Shown here piece after piece: positions 1 through 8,989 of a stretch of 47,209 nucleotides of DNA. The position numbers and the translations under genes are program-made. The notes under the pieces were generated by a model. It worked only from the letters and a program-made list of their open reading frames with translations, did not search any database and had not been told where the DNA came from. Source of the DNA: Oxalobacteraceae bacterium OM1 (GTDB taxonomy: Bacteria > Pseudomonadota > Gammaproteobacteria > Burkholderiales > Burkholderiaceae_D). How positions within the stretch are numbered: position 1 is the stretch's first letter; each line of letters opens with the position of its first letter. The DNA lies in NCBI GenBank assembly GCA_004570315.1, contig SPQI01000315.1, positions 1-47,209 on the forward strand. Reading direction: 5' to 3'.

Positions 1-187
1 GCCAGCGGCCGTGCACCCGGGACGGCCCGGGTAGCGTCGGGTCGCGTGCGCTCGATGCTCGTGCGAGCCGCGGGCGAGTGGCCGTCGCCTCAAGCGATGC
101 CCGGGCCTGCATGCCCCCTGTGTAGAGGAACCTCGCGACCATACCTGCATTGATGGTGTGATCCTGCCATCCCGAGCGGTATGCCGG

Positions 188-264
188 TCTTGCACGGCTC
201 CGGGGTGCCGGTTGTAGTGCCGTGCAAGAAGCCGGCCGAGGATAGGACAATTGACGCAATTGTC
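188..264. repeat. Two adjacent inverted repeats
   Basis: An 11-bp perfect inverted repeat (TCTTGCACGGC at 188-198, GCCGTGCAAGA at 219-229, 20-nt loop) is followed 16 bp later by GACAATTG (246-253), ACG, CAATTGTC (257-264). The first could be a hairpin. The second, with a 3-nt centre, looks more like a dimeric operator. Neither has a T tract or an adjacent gene that would assign a role. Confidence 0.45.
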
Positions 265-2035
265 GCCCGGTACCGGACGCTCCGTAAGGCGCAGGTGCTC
301 CGCGCGCGACAACGGGCGCAGCAACGACTCGAGCAAAGAGCCCCGTGATGGTACCGGTGACTTCCTGCGCCTGGCTTACCGCCGAGCGGGCAGCCGACAC
401 GATCGGATTTCGCCTCGCTGGTACACGCCTAGGCTGACCGGCCGTGAAATGAACCGGGCAATGGTGCGCAGGCACGTCGCAGTCCGCGGTCAAATAGCGG
501 AGACGCAGGCACGCCCTGTCCACCCGCTGCCACCCTAGAGACAGCGCTTCTGCACTCTCTCGATCCGCCCCAATTCTTTAATGCATCGCCCGCCCTGTCG
601 ACAGGCGGGGGCTGCGGACAGAGCCGGCAACGTCGGGTTGTGGGAGCAGTCCAGCCGTTGCTGCCCATTGATGTACAAGGTCGTCCTCGACTGCTGCAGA
701 CTGCTTTGTGCTCGACACCGACGATGAGCAGCACGTGCCGGCCTGCCAAGTCGCCTGGCCGACCGACATTTCCTGTCCAGAAGCGGTAGCGGTTCCGACC
801 ACCCGCGAGTGGACGACGAGACGGGCCGAGCCGATGGCGTACGGCGGGATTACGCCGGACAATGCGCTGGACGGCCACGCTTCACGCGGTGCATGCAGGC
901 GCTTTGCATCACCGGCCAAAACGACGCAGCCCATTGGGTCGCGCGGTACGAGGCTGACGCGGCCTTCCATGACTATTGGTTCCGGCGCGGAAGCCGTACG
1001 CATGGCGGCGTGCTTCACCGTAGTCGGGAACTGGCCTGCACCGCAGCAGCGGCCCTGGCGCACAGCGGCGGCGCCATGTCCGGGACTGGCGTTGCGGTGG
1101 CGCGCCGCGCGGGACGTGCCAACCAATCGGCAGAAAACGGTACCGCGTTGCCACAGGCGGCCCCGTCGCCCCTAAACGTCAAGCCAGGTGTCGCCAGGTT
1201 CAGCAAGCCGCACAGTCTCCGGGCGCAAAGTCTGCGGTCGTCCCGGTGAGGCAATTGCCATCCTTCCGGGATGACCGAAACTGACGCCTTGCCCTGAGCT
1301 TGCCCTATCGGGGATACGCGGCGCGGAATGGCGCGGGCTCGGCGCGGAACGGCGCGCTGTGGCGCGTAAAGGGTACGCACTGGTGCGCATCTGGTGCGGC
1401 CAGCGGACATGCCGCCGAGCCGCCCGGATTGCGCCTAGGTCGCCTTGGTGGTACGGGAGGTTGTGGTTCCTACCAACCCGAGCAACCCGACTACGGGCTA
1501 GTGGTTTGCAGAGCGGCATGGCGACGGTTGCGAAGTCATAGTGGTGCGCTGCCGGGTCACGACCCGTCCTGAGTCTAGGGTTACTCGATCGCGCACCGCG
1601 GCACGGGCGTGATCCCTTGCGGGTCGCGCACGCTGGATACGACTGGCCGCACGCACGACGGTGTCCCCTCCCCTGCCCGCGGCAAAGGTGAACTGCTTCG
1701 CACGGGGTCCGCGGACCGCGCTGCAGACGGCGGATGGCACGCAGCGCGGCGCTGAAGGTGAAGGAAATTGTGCGGACGACAGGGCAGGTTCACAGACGAG
1801 CCGCCCGCGCCGACACGCCTTGATTCACCTTGCTTTCGGCCGCAGAGCGTTGGCAAACGTGTTCGCCGTCAAGGTGACCCGCTGGCAGTGTGTTTGCTGG
1901 TGGGATGCCGCTGCGATCCGCCGCTTAACGAGGGCAAGGAAAGGAACACCTGTGCGCTTGCGAAAGAAAGACAAAAAGCATTCACTTTCGTGCTCACGCA
2001 TGTCGATCCTCGCCCGAGTGCAATCCGCAGTTATA

Positions 2036-2160
2036 GCGAATTTTGACCCGACGTGATCCAGCGGGTCGCTCAGCTACAGTTACCGCATGCATCGCTCGGC
2101 CGGGTCACACGAGCGCAAAAGAAGGTGGGTCAACGGCCGCGAAAATTAACGGCCCGAGTC
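2036..2160. repeat. Degenerate dispersed repeat, copy 1
   Basis: This segment shares several blocks in the same order with 27683-27800: TAGCGAATTTTG, then CATCGCTCG, CGGGTCAC, and GGGTCAACGGCCGC followed by an A-rich AAT-AAC block. The order and spacing are preserved although individual bases differ, so common descent is likely. Function unknown. Confidence 0.45.
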
Positions 2161-2381
2161 ACGCAGGTTGCTCGGCGCCCCTGGAAGTCGCGATGCGCGC
2201 ACATCACGGCGGTCACGTTCTTGCCGCAGTTGCACGGGCGCGCGCAAGGGCCGGCGTAATTATTTGAGATCGAGACCGCCCGACATGCCGCAGAAGCTTG
2301 CCGTGACGCCGCAAGCCTTACTATCGGCCTTCGCCGGTGTACCTGCACTTCCTACGCGACGCCTGGTATGGCGGAGTCGCC

Positions 2382-3785
2382 TCAATACTGGCTGGGCGAC
2401 CGCCGGGTCTTTGTATCGCTCGCCTCGCCGTCGTCATGTGTGCCAACGGCGTAACGCAATAGTTCGTCGGTCGATGGGTCGCCCCAATTCTGCTTGGCAT
2501 ACCACATCGAAAACGCCGTCCTCACCGATGGCGTCGCGAGGCCAAAATTCGTAATTTTCAGGCCCTTTGCATCACTGGAACTCTTGAAGTCGCCAAAGAC
2601 CCGCGCCTGTTCCGCGGGGTCCAGCTCGGCATACAGACGCAACGCATCCTTGGCCCGGTGCACGAGGTACTTCGAACGCAACTGATCGATCGGATCCTCC
2701 GCCGGCGCCTTTGCGGCAGCGGCCTTGGCCATCGTGTGCTTGGCCACCTCCTCGTTACCCGCGTAGTCATTCTTTAGCGCCATCTTGAAGTAGGCCGCCG
2801 GGGACTCGATTTTTGGCGCGTTCGATTGGCGCAGTCGCCTTTCTACCAGGCCGACCGTCGCCCGCAGCTTTGCATCTTCCGTACTGGCGAGGAGGTTTTT
2901 TGCCTCGTCGGCGGACATGCCGAAGGCGCTAATCCTACCGAGCAGTTCGGTATCGATGACCGGCCCGTTGGGCATTGGCAGCGGCAGCTGCTGGCTCGGT
3001 TTGACTTTGAACTGTAGCTCTGCCACTCGCCGTCCGGCCTTATGCTCAATCAGTTCAATGGTGATGTCGGTGGTCGAATTGATTTCGGCGATGGCTGGCT
3101 TGATCACATCACGCTTGAAATATTTATATTCGCCCGGGTTAGCATCAATCGGGGCGCCAGTCAGCACGCCGAACCACCATTCCCAGTTTTTTTTCAGCGT
3201 CACGCGGGAGGGATTTGTCGCATAGCGCAGGCACTGCTCGTAAAGGGCCAGACTGGCCCCGGAACGCAGCAGGGATTGATAGAACAAGGTGACGCGCGTG
3301 TACACGCCCGGGTCCATTACCAGATGCTTGACCTCCGGGGGAAAGGCGAAGCCCAGCCAGACCTGCCCTCCCCGCTTCTTGAGTCCCTCCGGGTTCACCA
3401 AGGAGACGCCGGCGAGGAGCCGTTCGCTGGTCCACTGCACCTCGTCTTCCATGTAGACGCGGACGTCCTGCAGCTCCTGGAGCGTTTCCTTGAGCTGCTT
3501 AGTATCATGGCTGTCGTAACTGGCATCGCGTTGTATTGCCGCCAGCGGGACCCAGAAATATTCTTTCGACCCGCCACGTGCAAGAGGCGCGTTCTTTCCG
3601 GGCTCTTTTAACTCCTGCGCGTGAAACAGGAGCACGTTGTAGAGTTTGCGTGAAAGCAGGCCAAGGCGCCCTTCGACCAGCCGTAGGCCGATGGCCGTAT
3701 TGGTCTTCCTAAACTCGCGCAGGTCGCTGGGTACCGTCGCAAGCTCTGATGCCTTTGTAGCCTTCTTGGACGGCTTCGACGCCAT
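2382..3785 (-). CDS. Plasmid replication initiator, Rep_3 (RepB-like) family
   Basis: About 467 aa. Replication initiators of this family bind iterons at a plasmid origin and recruit host DnaA and helicase. The region from about residue 20 to 260 has the Rep_3 two-winged-helix character: a start such as LLSRKLYNVLLFHAQ, the KQLKETLQELQDVRVY helix, the FYQSLLRSGASLALYEQCLRY segment, and a second domain around KRDVIKPAIAEINSTTDITIEL. The C-terminal 170 residues are a longer, charged extension than in small Rep_3 proteins. The frame opens further upstream with a GTG at 3872, but I chose the ATG at 3785 because the longer start would run into the first CTCACC repeat at 3858. The gene reads away from a repeat array immediately upstream, the classic rep-iteron arrangement. 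The family call is secure; no incompatibility group is assigned. Confidence 0.85.
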   Translation of the reverse strand: MASKPSKKATKASELATVPSDLREFRKTNTAIGLRLVEGRLGLLSRKLYNVLLFHAQELKEPGKNAPLARGGSKEYFWVPLAAIQRDASYDSHDTKQLKETLQELQDVRVYMEDEVQWTSERLLAGVSLVNPEGLKKRGGQVWLGFAFPPEVKHLVMDPGVYTRVTLFYQSLLRSGASLALYEQCLRYATNPSRVTLKKNWEWWFGVLTGAPIDANPGEYKYFKRDVIKPAIAEINSTTDITIELIEHKAGRRVAELQFKVKPSQQLPLPMPNGPVIDTELLGRISAFGMSADEAKNLLASTEDAKLRATVGLVERRLRQSNAPKIESPAAYFKMALKNDYAGNEEVAKHTMAKAAAAKAPAEDPIDQLRSKYLVHRAKDALRLYAELDPAEQARVFGDFKSSSDAKGLKITNFGLATPSVRTAFSMWYAKQNWGDPSTDELLRYAVGTHDDGEASDTKTRRSPSQY

Positions 3786-3857
3786 GCGGTAGCGGTGAGG
3801 AAAGGTTTGAACGGTTAGCACTTTACCTGCGATTGGTGAAATGCGCAAACCAACACG

Positions 3858-5286
3858 CTCACCGTTAGCCACAAAGGTGATGGCCTACTTTCACTTTTCC
3901 TCACCTTCGGACGGGGTGCCACGGAAGGGCCGGGCGTCGTCCGGGCCGGGGTGCCTGTGGCAGCTCACCTTTGCGGCTCAGGTCCCTGTAAACCCTCACC
4001 ATAATGGCGGCGGCCACGCAGCATTGCCACATGCTAGTTGTGAGACCAGCGTGTCACCGCTGACCGTGCGCCGAGTATCCAGCAGGCGGTTCCCGCAGAA
4101 GCTCACCGCAGGCCGGCTGCGGTCCCCGTAGACCCTCACCTTCACGGATCTCCGATGCTGACGGTTTGGTCGACATGCCCCATACGGACAGGGTGCCCGC
4201 TGAAGTACACCTGAGCGAGCGAGCGCGAGCGGTTCCTGTAAAAGCTCACCAATGCGTTGACGTGGGGTTCCCGCAGAAGCTCACCGTACAAACGTCGGGC
4301 TCCTGAATCCACTCACCCGGCTTCCTGCAGCCCCTCACCGTCGGGGGCCGGTATTTCCCGTGTTCACTCACCCGCGTGCCTGCAGAGGTTCACCTATGTG
4401 CCTGTAAAGGCTCACGCGAGTCGCGGCAAAGCTGCACCAGGACTCGTGTTGGCCGAATTCAATGGTTTTAAGGTTTACAAGGTGTTTACTCTCAATTCCC
4501 TCAACCGCCTAGTGCGCCTCCGCAAACACACCAGCAATCCAATCAGCAGCGGCCTAGACGGCACGCGCGGATCTGCAGTCCAGCTGCAGTCGCGCTATTC
4601 GCCCCGGGTACTGGCAGTTAACGGAGGCAACATGCGAGGCTGTGGTCGACGATGACCCCCGATGCAGAGGCCGTACTGCGTTCCTGGCGGGGAAAGCCGT
4701 ACGGTGCGAGTCATCTCCGACGCACTGTCACCGCGCCCAGTAGTGACAGGTGCCCGTAAAAGCTCACCTGTGCGAACGGTGAGTGGTTCCTGTGGAGGCT
4801 CACCAATGTAACGGTGAGCGGTTCCTGTAGAAGCTCACGAATACGAATGGTGAGTGGTTCCTGTTGAATCTCACCTTAGCGCAAAGGTGAGCGGTTCCTG
4901 TAGAAGCTCACCTGCGTCCTTTTGGGAGCAGTCGGGCTGCCGGCAACAAAAGGGGCGGTGCGCTCGGCGGAAAGTAAGTGATAACACCGCAGCGTAGACC
5001 GCAGTGGGCATAGCGATTGCGGGTTCCTGTGAACGCTCACCTTTCGTCGCCGATACAGGCGCCACAGCGCGTTTTCCGGGTCCGGTCCGAGGGGCAGCGG
5101 TGCGGTGGAGCTATTCCGGCCGTATCGGGCTGCCAGGGCGCGCCTGTAGCGGTTGCGGGGACTGAGGGCAGGGATTATGGTCCCTGTAGGGCCTCACCTT
5201 TGGCGGCGGCGGCTCCAAGGCATTCCTGCAAAAGCTCACCTTTGCTGCATAAAGGCGCCGCGTCGAGGTTCCCGTGCAAGCTCACC
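3858..5286. repeat. Iteron-like array upstream of rep (about 20 CTCACC repeats)
   Basis: The best copies read GGTTCCTGTAGAAGCTCACC; others vary in the middle but keep CCTGT/CCCGC and CTCACC. CTCACC cores (or one-base variants) start at 3858, 3900, 3964, 3995, 4102, 4135, 4245, 4280, 4312, 4334, 4367, 4389, 4411, 4763, 4799, 4834, 4870, 4907, 5036, 5193, 5235 and 5281. In the block 4763-4912 the period is 35-37 bp, and units there carry GGTGAG before the repeat, so each is also an inverted repeat GGTGAG...CTCACC. All are oriented alike, between rep and parAB. Rep binding for initiation, copy control or incompatibility is inferred. No DnaA box was seen here, unlike the related array at 29287-29408. 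Confidence 0.85.
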
Positions 5287-5301
5287 TTACGTCCCAAAAG
5301 A

Positions 5302-5326
5302 AAGGGCCGGCGCTTGGCCGGCCCTT
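5302..5326 (-). terminator. Rho-independent terminator of parAB
   Basis: AAGGGCCGG (5302-5310) pairs perfectly with CCGGCCCTT (5318-5326) across a 7-nt loop. Read on the minus strand it is followed by a TCTTTT run (5296-5301). It lies 20 bp past the parB stop codon and separates parAB from the iteron array. Confidence 0.8.
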
Positions 5327-5346
5327 GATTCGTCGTGGTGCGAGGT

Positions 5347-6351
5347 CTACTGTGCGCCCAGGATGGCCTCGGCGATCCGGTTGAATTCCGCCGTCAGGCG
5401 TTCGACGACGGCTTCATCTTCAACGTTGGTGACCTCGAGGGCCAGCCTGCCCTGCCCTGCAAAACGACGGACTTTTACCTTACCGCGGCTGTACTTGACT
5501 TCGTGCTGGTCGCTGCGGGCGCGGGAGATTGGCCCACGCTCCTTTGCTTTCCGGCGTTCTTCCACGTCCCGTGCGCTCAGGCCGTGCTCCTTGATTTCGA
5601 CGATCAAGCGTTCGGTTTCCAGTTCACCAACGGCAGCACAATATTGTTTGATCGCGTAGAGCATACGCACACCGAGCAGTTCCGGTTGTTCGGCCAGCAT
5701 TGCCACCAAGGCGCGCGGCAGGTCGGCCAGCGATAAGATTTTCGACACGTGGGCTTCGCTCATCCCAAGGTCAACCGCCAGTTCCTGCTGTGCCTTGTAC
5801 ACGCCCTCTTTCAGCAGCTGCGTCCAGGCGATGGCATCGTCCAGAGGCGTCTGCGCTTCCCGCTCGGCATTGGCCGCCCGCGATTGTTTGTACAACAGGC
5901 GTTCGTTGTCGGGTTGCGGGCGAACCTCAACACGCAGCTTGAGTTTGGCCAGCTTGGCCGCTTCTTTGCGACGCTTTCCGTCGATTAGAACAAGCTTGCC
6001 ATCCTTTTCGAAGACGACCGCCGCAACGAGCTGCCCCTCGGTTTCCAACTGCTTGGCGAGCGCGTCCAGCGCCATCTGGGAATAGACCTGCCGAGCGTTG
6101 CGCGGATTGTCCAGGACCAGTTCCGGCTCAACTTCGGTGACCGTACCGACGGCAAAACGGCGGGCACCGGGACCGTCGGCAGCCAGGGTGGCAGTCGATG
6201 GTAGTTCACCGAGCGTCTCGCCTTTCACCGGTGAAAAACCTGCAATGCCATGCGGGGTCGCGAACACCAACGAATCGGAAAGCCTTGTCTCGTCGGACGT
6301 GTTAGTTGAGCGCCGGAATGCCTTGCGGTCGATGGTTTTGCTTGATGTCAT
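5347..6351 (-). CDS. parB: ParB-family centromere-binding partition protein
   Basis: About 334 aa. It should bind parS sites and work with ParA to segregate the replicon. An N-terminal arm of about 75 residues precedes the ParB/Srx-type domain: DNPRNAR near 81-87, a long helix QMALDALAKQLETEG, then VLIDGKRRKEA near 121-131 in the place of the ParB arginine-rich nucleotide-binding box (GERRxxA in chromosomal ParB). A helix-turn-helix follows near 187-205 (ELAVDLGMSEAHVSKIL), then a C-terminal dimerisation-type region. I chose the ATG at 6351, 5 bp after the parA stop, over an upstream start that would overlap parA. A parS-like palindrome lies inside the gene at 6223-6236. The order parA-parB with a following terminator marks one operon. 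Confidence 0.88.
   Translation of the reverse strand: MTSSKTIDRKAFRRSTNTSDETRLSDSLVFATPHGIAGFSPVKGETLGELPSTATLAADGPGARRFAVGTVTEVEPELVLDNPRNARQVYSQMALDALAKQLETEGQLVAAVVFEKDGKLVLIDGKRRKEAAKLAKLKLRVEVRPQPDNERLLYKQSRAANAEREAQTPLDDAIAWTQLLKEGVYKAQQELAVDLGMSEAHVSKILSLADLPRALVAMLAEQPELLGVRMLYAIKQYCAAVGELETERLIVEIKEHGLSARDVEERRKAKERGPISRARSDQHEVKYSRGKVKVRRFAGQGRLALEVTNVEDEAVVERLTAEFNRIAEAILGAQ
6223..6236. promoter_or_regulatory. parS: Candidate parS site 1 (inside parB)
   Basis: Perfect 14-bp palindrome TTTCACCGGTGAAA within the 5' part of parB. Three more identical copies lie upstream of parA. The half-site TTTCAC/GTGAAA is the same as in the chromosomal parS consensus (TGTTTCACGTGAAACA), here with CG inserted at the centre. 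ParB binding is inferred. Confidence 0.72.
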
Positions 6352-6356
6352 GGCCG

Positions 6357-7028
6357 TTACTCCGTAGTGGCAAGGATCCTGTCCTCGATCTCGTTCAAGA
6401 CCGCCTTCGTTTCCGCTGCGGCTTTCGCATCTGCGTCCCGTCCCGTCAACTCGTGAACGGCTAAGCCGAGGCGCCGCGAGGTACGCCACGCCGAGCGATC
6501 GCGAAGGGCGGCGTGAAACACCGGCCAGTCGTCCTCGGCGAAAAACTCCCGCAGCCGCGCTTCTTCCTTGGAGCGGACGTTGGTCGGCAGGACATTCAAG
6601 AGGATGTGTGCCGGCACCCGGTTGAGCCGATGGAAGGGATCAAGCTTCTTTAGCGCCGTCATTGTGGCAAGCGTCGACTCGATTTCGAATTGGTCCGGGC
6701 CGCACGGCACCAGCACCAAGTCTGCAATGCGCGCTGCATTCAGCAAGACGGTGTAGTTCTGGGCACCAATATCCACTATAACGAGATCGAATGATTTATT
6801 AAGGCTGGTCAGTTCTGTAATTGGGTTCGCTGGGATACCGAACACAGGGATCTCCGGTAGCACGCCCTCTTCCGAGCGGATCCGATGCCAGCCCTTGGAG
6901 GAACCTTGGGGATCGCTGTCGCACAGGGCCACCGCGATACCGTCACCTGCCGCACGTGCTGCAAGATTCGTGGCAATTGCCGTCTTGCCGACCCCGCCTT
7001 TCTCGTTCCCAACCACAATAATTGTCAT
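6357..7028 (-). CDS. parA: ParA-family partition ATPase
   Basis: 223 aa, a short ParA without an N-terminal DNA-binding domain (type Ib-like size). It has the deviant Walker A KGGVGKT at residues 10-16, the switch/A' region around CDSDPQGS (37-44), and the Walker B-like LVIVDIGAQ near 82-90. The protein is a MinD/ParA-type ATPase that moves plasmid copies over the nucleoid. The ribosome-binding site AAGGCAGG lies directly before the ATG. It is first in the operon, 5 bp ahead of parB. A possible promoter (TTGCTC, 17 bp, TACCAT on the minus strand) lies at about 7064-7092. The two TGACAAATGTCA palindromes upstream are plausible autoregulation sites, although short ParA proteins usually leave repression to ParB. 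Confidence 0.9.
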   Translation of the reverse strand: MTIIVVGNEKGGVGKTAIATNLAARAAGDGIAVALCDSDPQGSSKGWHRIRSEEGVLPEIPVFGIPANPITELTSLNKSFDLVIVDIGAQNYTVLLNAARIADLVLVPCGPDQFEIESTLATMTALKKLDPFHRLNRVPAHILLNVLPTNVRSKEEARLREFFAEDDWPVFHAALRDRSAWRTSRRLGLAVHELTGRDADAKAAAETKAVLNEIEDRILATTE

Positions 7029-7155
7029 ACCTGCCTTTCATTCCTAACCCGATTTTGATTGGATGGTATACGAAGTATTTATAACGAGCAATGATTTTCC
7101 GTGCCCGTCCGGCTATCTTCACCGCAAAGGGCATTTCATTGCGTGTGCTGTATAG

Positions 7156-7216
7156 GTGACAAATGTCACCCCCCTTATGCATGGTGTGTCATACGCCGCG
7201 TAGATGACAAATGTCA
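7156..7216. promoter_or_regulatory. Two operator-like palindromes upstream of parA
   Basis: GTGACAAATGTCAC (7156-7169) and TGACAAATGTCA (7205-7216) are near-identical inverted repeats (TGACA-AA-TGTCA), both followed by CCCC and spaced 48 bp apart. They lie 130-190 bp upstream of the parA start. The sequence differs from the parS palindromes, so a second DNA-binding protein is likely. The binding protein is not known. Confidence 0.55.
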
Positions 7217-7319
7217 CCCCCTGCGGCGTCGCTTGCTCCCCGCCCCATGCGCAGCAAATTGTGTTTCCTAAAGCTTTCGCACTGGTTTGGCCACGAGCGG
7301 CAAGGGTTTTAGTCTTGGC

Positions 7320-7333
7320 TTTCACCGGTGAAA
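7320..7333. promoter_or_regulatory. parS: Candidate parS site 2
   Basis: TTTCACCGGTGAAA, here extended by one base on each side to the 16-bp palindrome CTTTCACCGGTGAAAG. It lies about 290 bp upstream of parA. Confidence 0.75.
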
Positions 7334-7618
7334 GCATGCAGCGGTAGATGTAATGATGGGCACTTATGATCACCGATTTGGCGCAGTCGTTCATGCATGC
7401 CTGATGGAATGTGATATGCGATTGACGTGGCTTGGGCATTCCAAAGATGTGGCGATCCACGTGTTCATGGTGGGCACGCCGAGCGCTCGTTAGTCTCGTC
7501 GCTTCCCCAAAGAACGGTCGTCGCAAGACGCGCGTAAGCAGGGTGGGTGGTTGATATGGGTCGCCCGGAGTGACCGCAAGCCGGTAGCTTGCGGGCGAAT
7601 CACGCAGCAGCAATGCGA

Positions 7619-7632
7619 TTTCACCGGTGAAA
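7619..7632. promoter_or_regulatory. parS: Candidate parS site 3
   Basis: Exact copy of TTTCACCGGTGAAA, 299 bp beyond site 2. The surrounding 2 kb has no supported gene, which suits a dedicated centromere region. Confidence 0.75.
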
Positions 7633-7814
7633 CCTCCAGCGTCGCCGCATGCTGTCCGGCTGCGGATGGCCGTTCCCATCGTCACGACAGCGCACCCGCC
7701 TGCGCGACTCTGCGGCCTGGCGCGTAGGTCGAGGATGAGCTCCGCGCTTGTTATCCGCCCCGTGCCGGGGCGGAGAAATTTCCCCGCAGCCATGCTATGC
7801 CATGGAGCGTCAAG

Positions 7815-7828
7815 TTTCACCGGTGAAA
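7815..7828. promoter_or_regulatory. parS: Candidate parS site 4
   Basis: Exact copy of TTTCACCGGTGAAA, 196 bp beyond site 3. It is the last copy seen on this side of parA. Confidence 0.75.
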
Positions 7829-8883
7829 ATTTACGGGCGGGACGCTGCGCTAGGGAGGGTTTGGTCCGTCTCTTGCGTCCCGCGACCCAGTCGTTGATTA
7901 TTTGCAGCGCTGCATATGTGTCTGCCGGGCTGGCATGCACGCGGACGTGCGCTGCGCGTCTGCACTGTGGCCGGTCCGGCTTGCGTAGCAGTATCGGAAC
8001 CGGCAGGGCGAACACCGGTCCGGCCGTGCGCACGGGCTCCGCCCCCATGCGCACTTGCTCGTCCCGCCACCGACCGAGCCGCGCAACCATGCGTATTCTT
8101 CCGAAGGACGCATGATCCCGGCCCTGTCGGGGAAAGGGCGTTCACACATTTGCGGCATGGTTGGCGCCGGCCGAGGGTGGGATGCCTTGCCTGTTGTCGG
8201 CACAGCCGCCTTGCATTGCAAATGCGCGACCATCGGCGAACACGGCCGCGTCAGGCCCACCCTGTATGACGCCCGCCGCCTAGCACGTGGCGCCATTGCA
8301 TCGTGCGCGGCCCACTAGCACCTGCATGTCCACACAGTTTTGCGCGCCCCGACGGGCCTGCGTTAGTCCTGGACCGCGCCGGCGTCGCTCCCAGGTAGGC
8401 CGCCAACCGTGGTTCCATGGCCACCACCGGCGAGCGCGCGGCGGTTTCGCCGTTGCTGACAGCGCCCCGTACCGTTAACGGCATCAGGGTGTCAGTTCGA
8501 CCCGCTGTGCAGTGCAGAATCCTGTGGCAGGCCGGGCGCAGAGGGCCGGTTGCGCCCGCCGTTCGCGGCGGGGGAGGGCCGCGGGGCGCCGTCACGCCGC
8601 AGCGCGATTCGCAGCGCATCCCGCCACGGAGGTGCACCTCTGCCGAGCTGACGCCGCCCGGTAGTACCCGCTGCCGCCAGCGGCGACGTCGATAGCGAAC
8701 GCTGTCGAAGACGCAGCCCTCACATCCCAGCGTGCCGGCCCGGGGGCACCGTCTGCGGGGCAGCCACTTGCATCGCCGGCCCCCATTCCTCCGCGTGCCA
8801 TGAGCCCCGTCACGGCACGTGCTTACAATGCCATATAAGCAACATTTGGATGACCCGGGCCGTCCGGACACCCATGCGTGGAG
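7829..8883. other. Stretch without a supported gene
   Basis: About 1.05 kb between the last parS-like site and the promoter region of the ATPase gene. Several long frames are open on both strands, but their products are Arg/Pro/Ala/Cys-rich and the longest minus-strand frame runs straight through the parS-like palindromes and the parA operators. I see no gene. The short palindrome AAGTTAACTT sits at 8884-8893, just past the end of this stretch. Confidence 0.6.
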
Positions 8884-8925
8884 AAGTTAACTTAATACAG
8901 GCTAAGTCAAGTAGCGCAACACGAA

Positions 8926-8946
8926 AGGTATATTTATACCTATAAT
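8926..8946 (+). promoter_or_regulatory. Palindrome overlapping a -10 box upstream of the ATPase-TOPRIM gene
   Basis: AGGTATA (8926-8932), TT, TATACCT (8935-8941) is a perfect inverted repeat whose last base starts a consensus TATAAT (8941-8946). It lies 44 bp before the start codon. No good -35 box is seen, so the promoter may depend on an activator or be blocked by a repressor at the palindrome. Inference from sequence only. Confidence 0.5.
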
Positions 8947-8989
8947 CGTACTGGTTTGCGGCCGTGCCGCATCCATACAGGGGAATCAC

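Larger units (their letters stand above)
1..2381. other. Long stretch without a supported gene
   Basis: I see no reading frame here that looks like a real protein. The frames are short, Arg/Pro/Ala-rich and overlap each other on both strands, as expected for random GC-rich DNA. The best of them (809-1249, plus) has reasonable GC at third codon positions but matches nothing I recognise. The stretch lies downstream of the rep gene, which ends at 2382. It contains two inverted repeats near 188-264 and, near 2036-2160, a degenerate copy of sequence also found near 27683-27800. It is probably decayed accessory DNA. Confidence 0.6.

Noticed and set aside
809-1249. Possible 146-aa protein on the plus strand
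   Set aside because: Third-position GC is acceptable, but there is no ribosome site, no recognisable family, and overlapping frames are equally open.
3858-5286. Repeat field considered as a CRISPR array
   Set aside because: Repeats are degenerate, unevenly spaced (22 to over 300 bp) and beside a Rep gene; there are no cas genes and no uniform spacers.
7066-7081. TATACGAAGTAT resembling one arm of loxP
   Set aside because: Only one imperfect arm is present, without the 8-bp spacer and second arm. It lies in the likely parA promoter, where A+T-rich sequence is expected.
7119-8090. 323-residue open frame on the minus strand upstream of parA
   Set aside because: It runs through three parS-like palindromes and both operator dyads, lacks a ribosome site and has random composition.
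8251-8871. 206-residue open frame on the minus strand
   Set aside because: Cys/Arg/Gly-rich product with no motif, competing with open frames on the other strand; no ribosome site.
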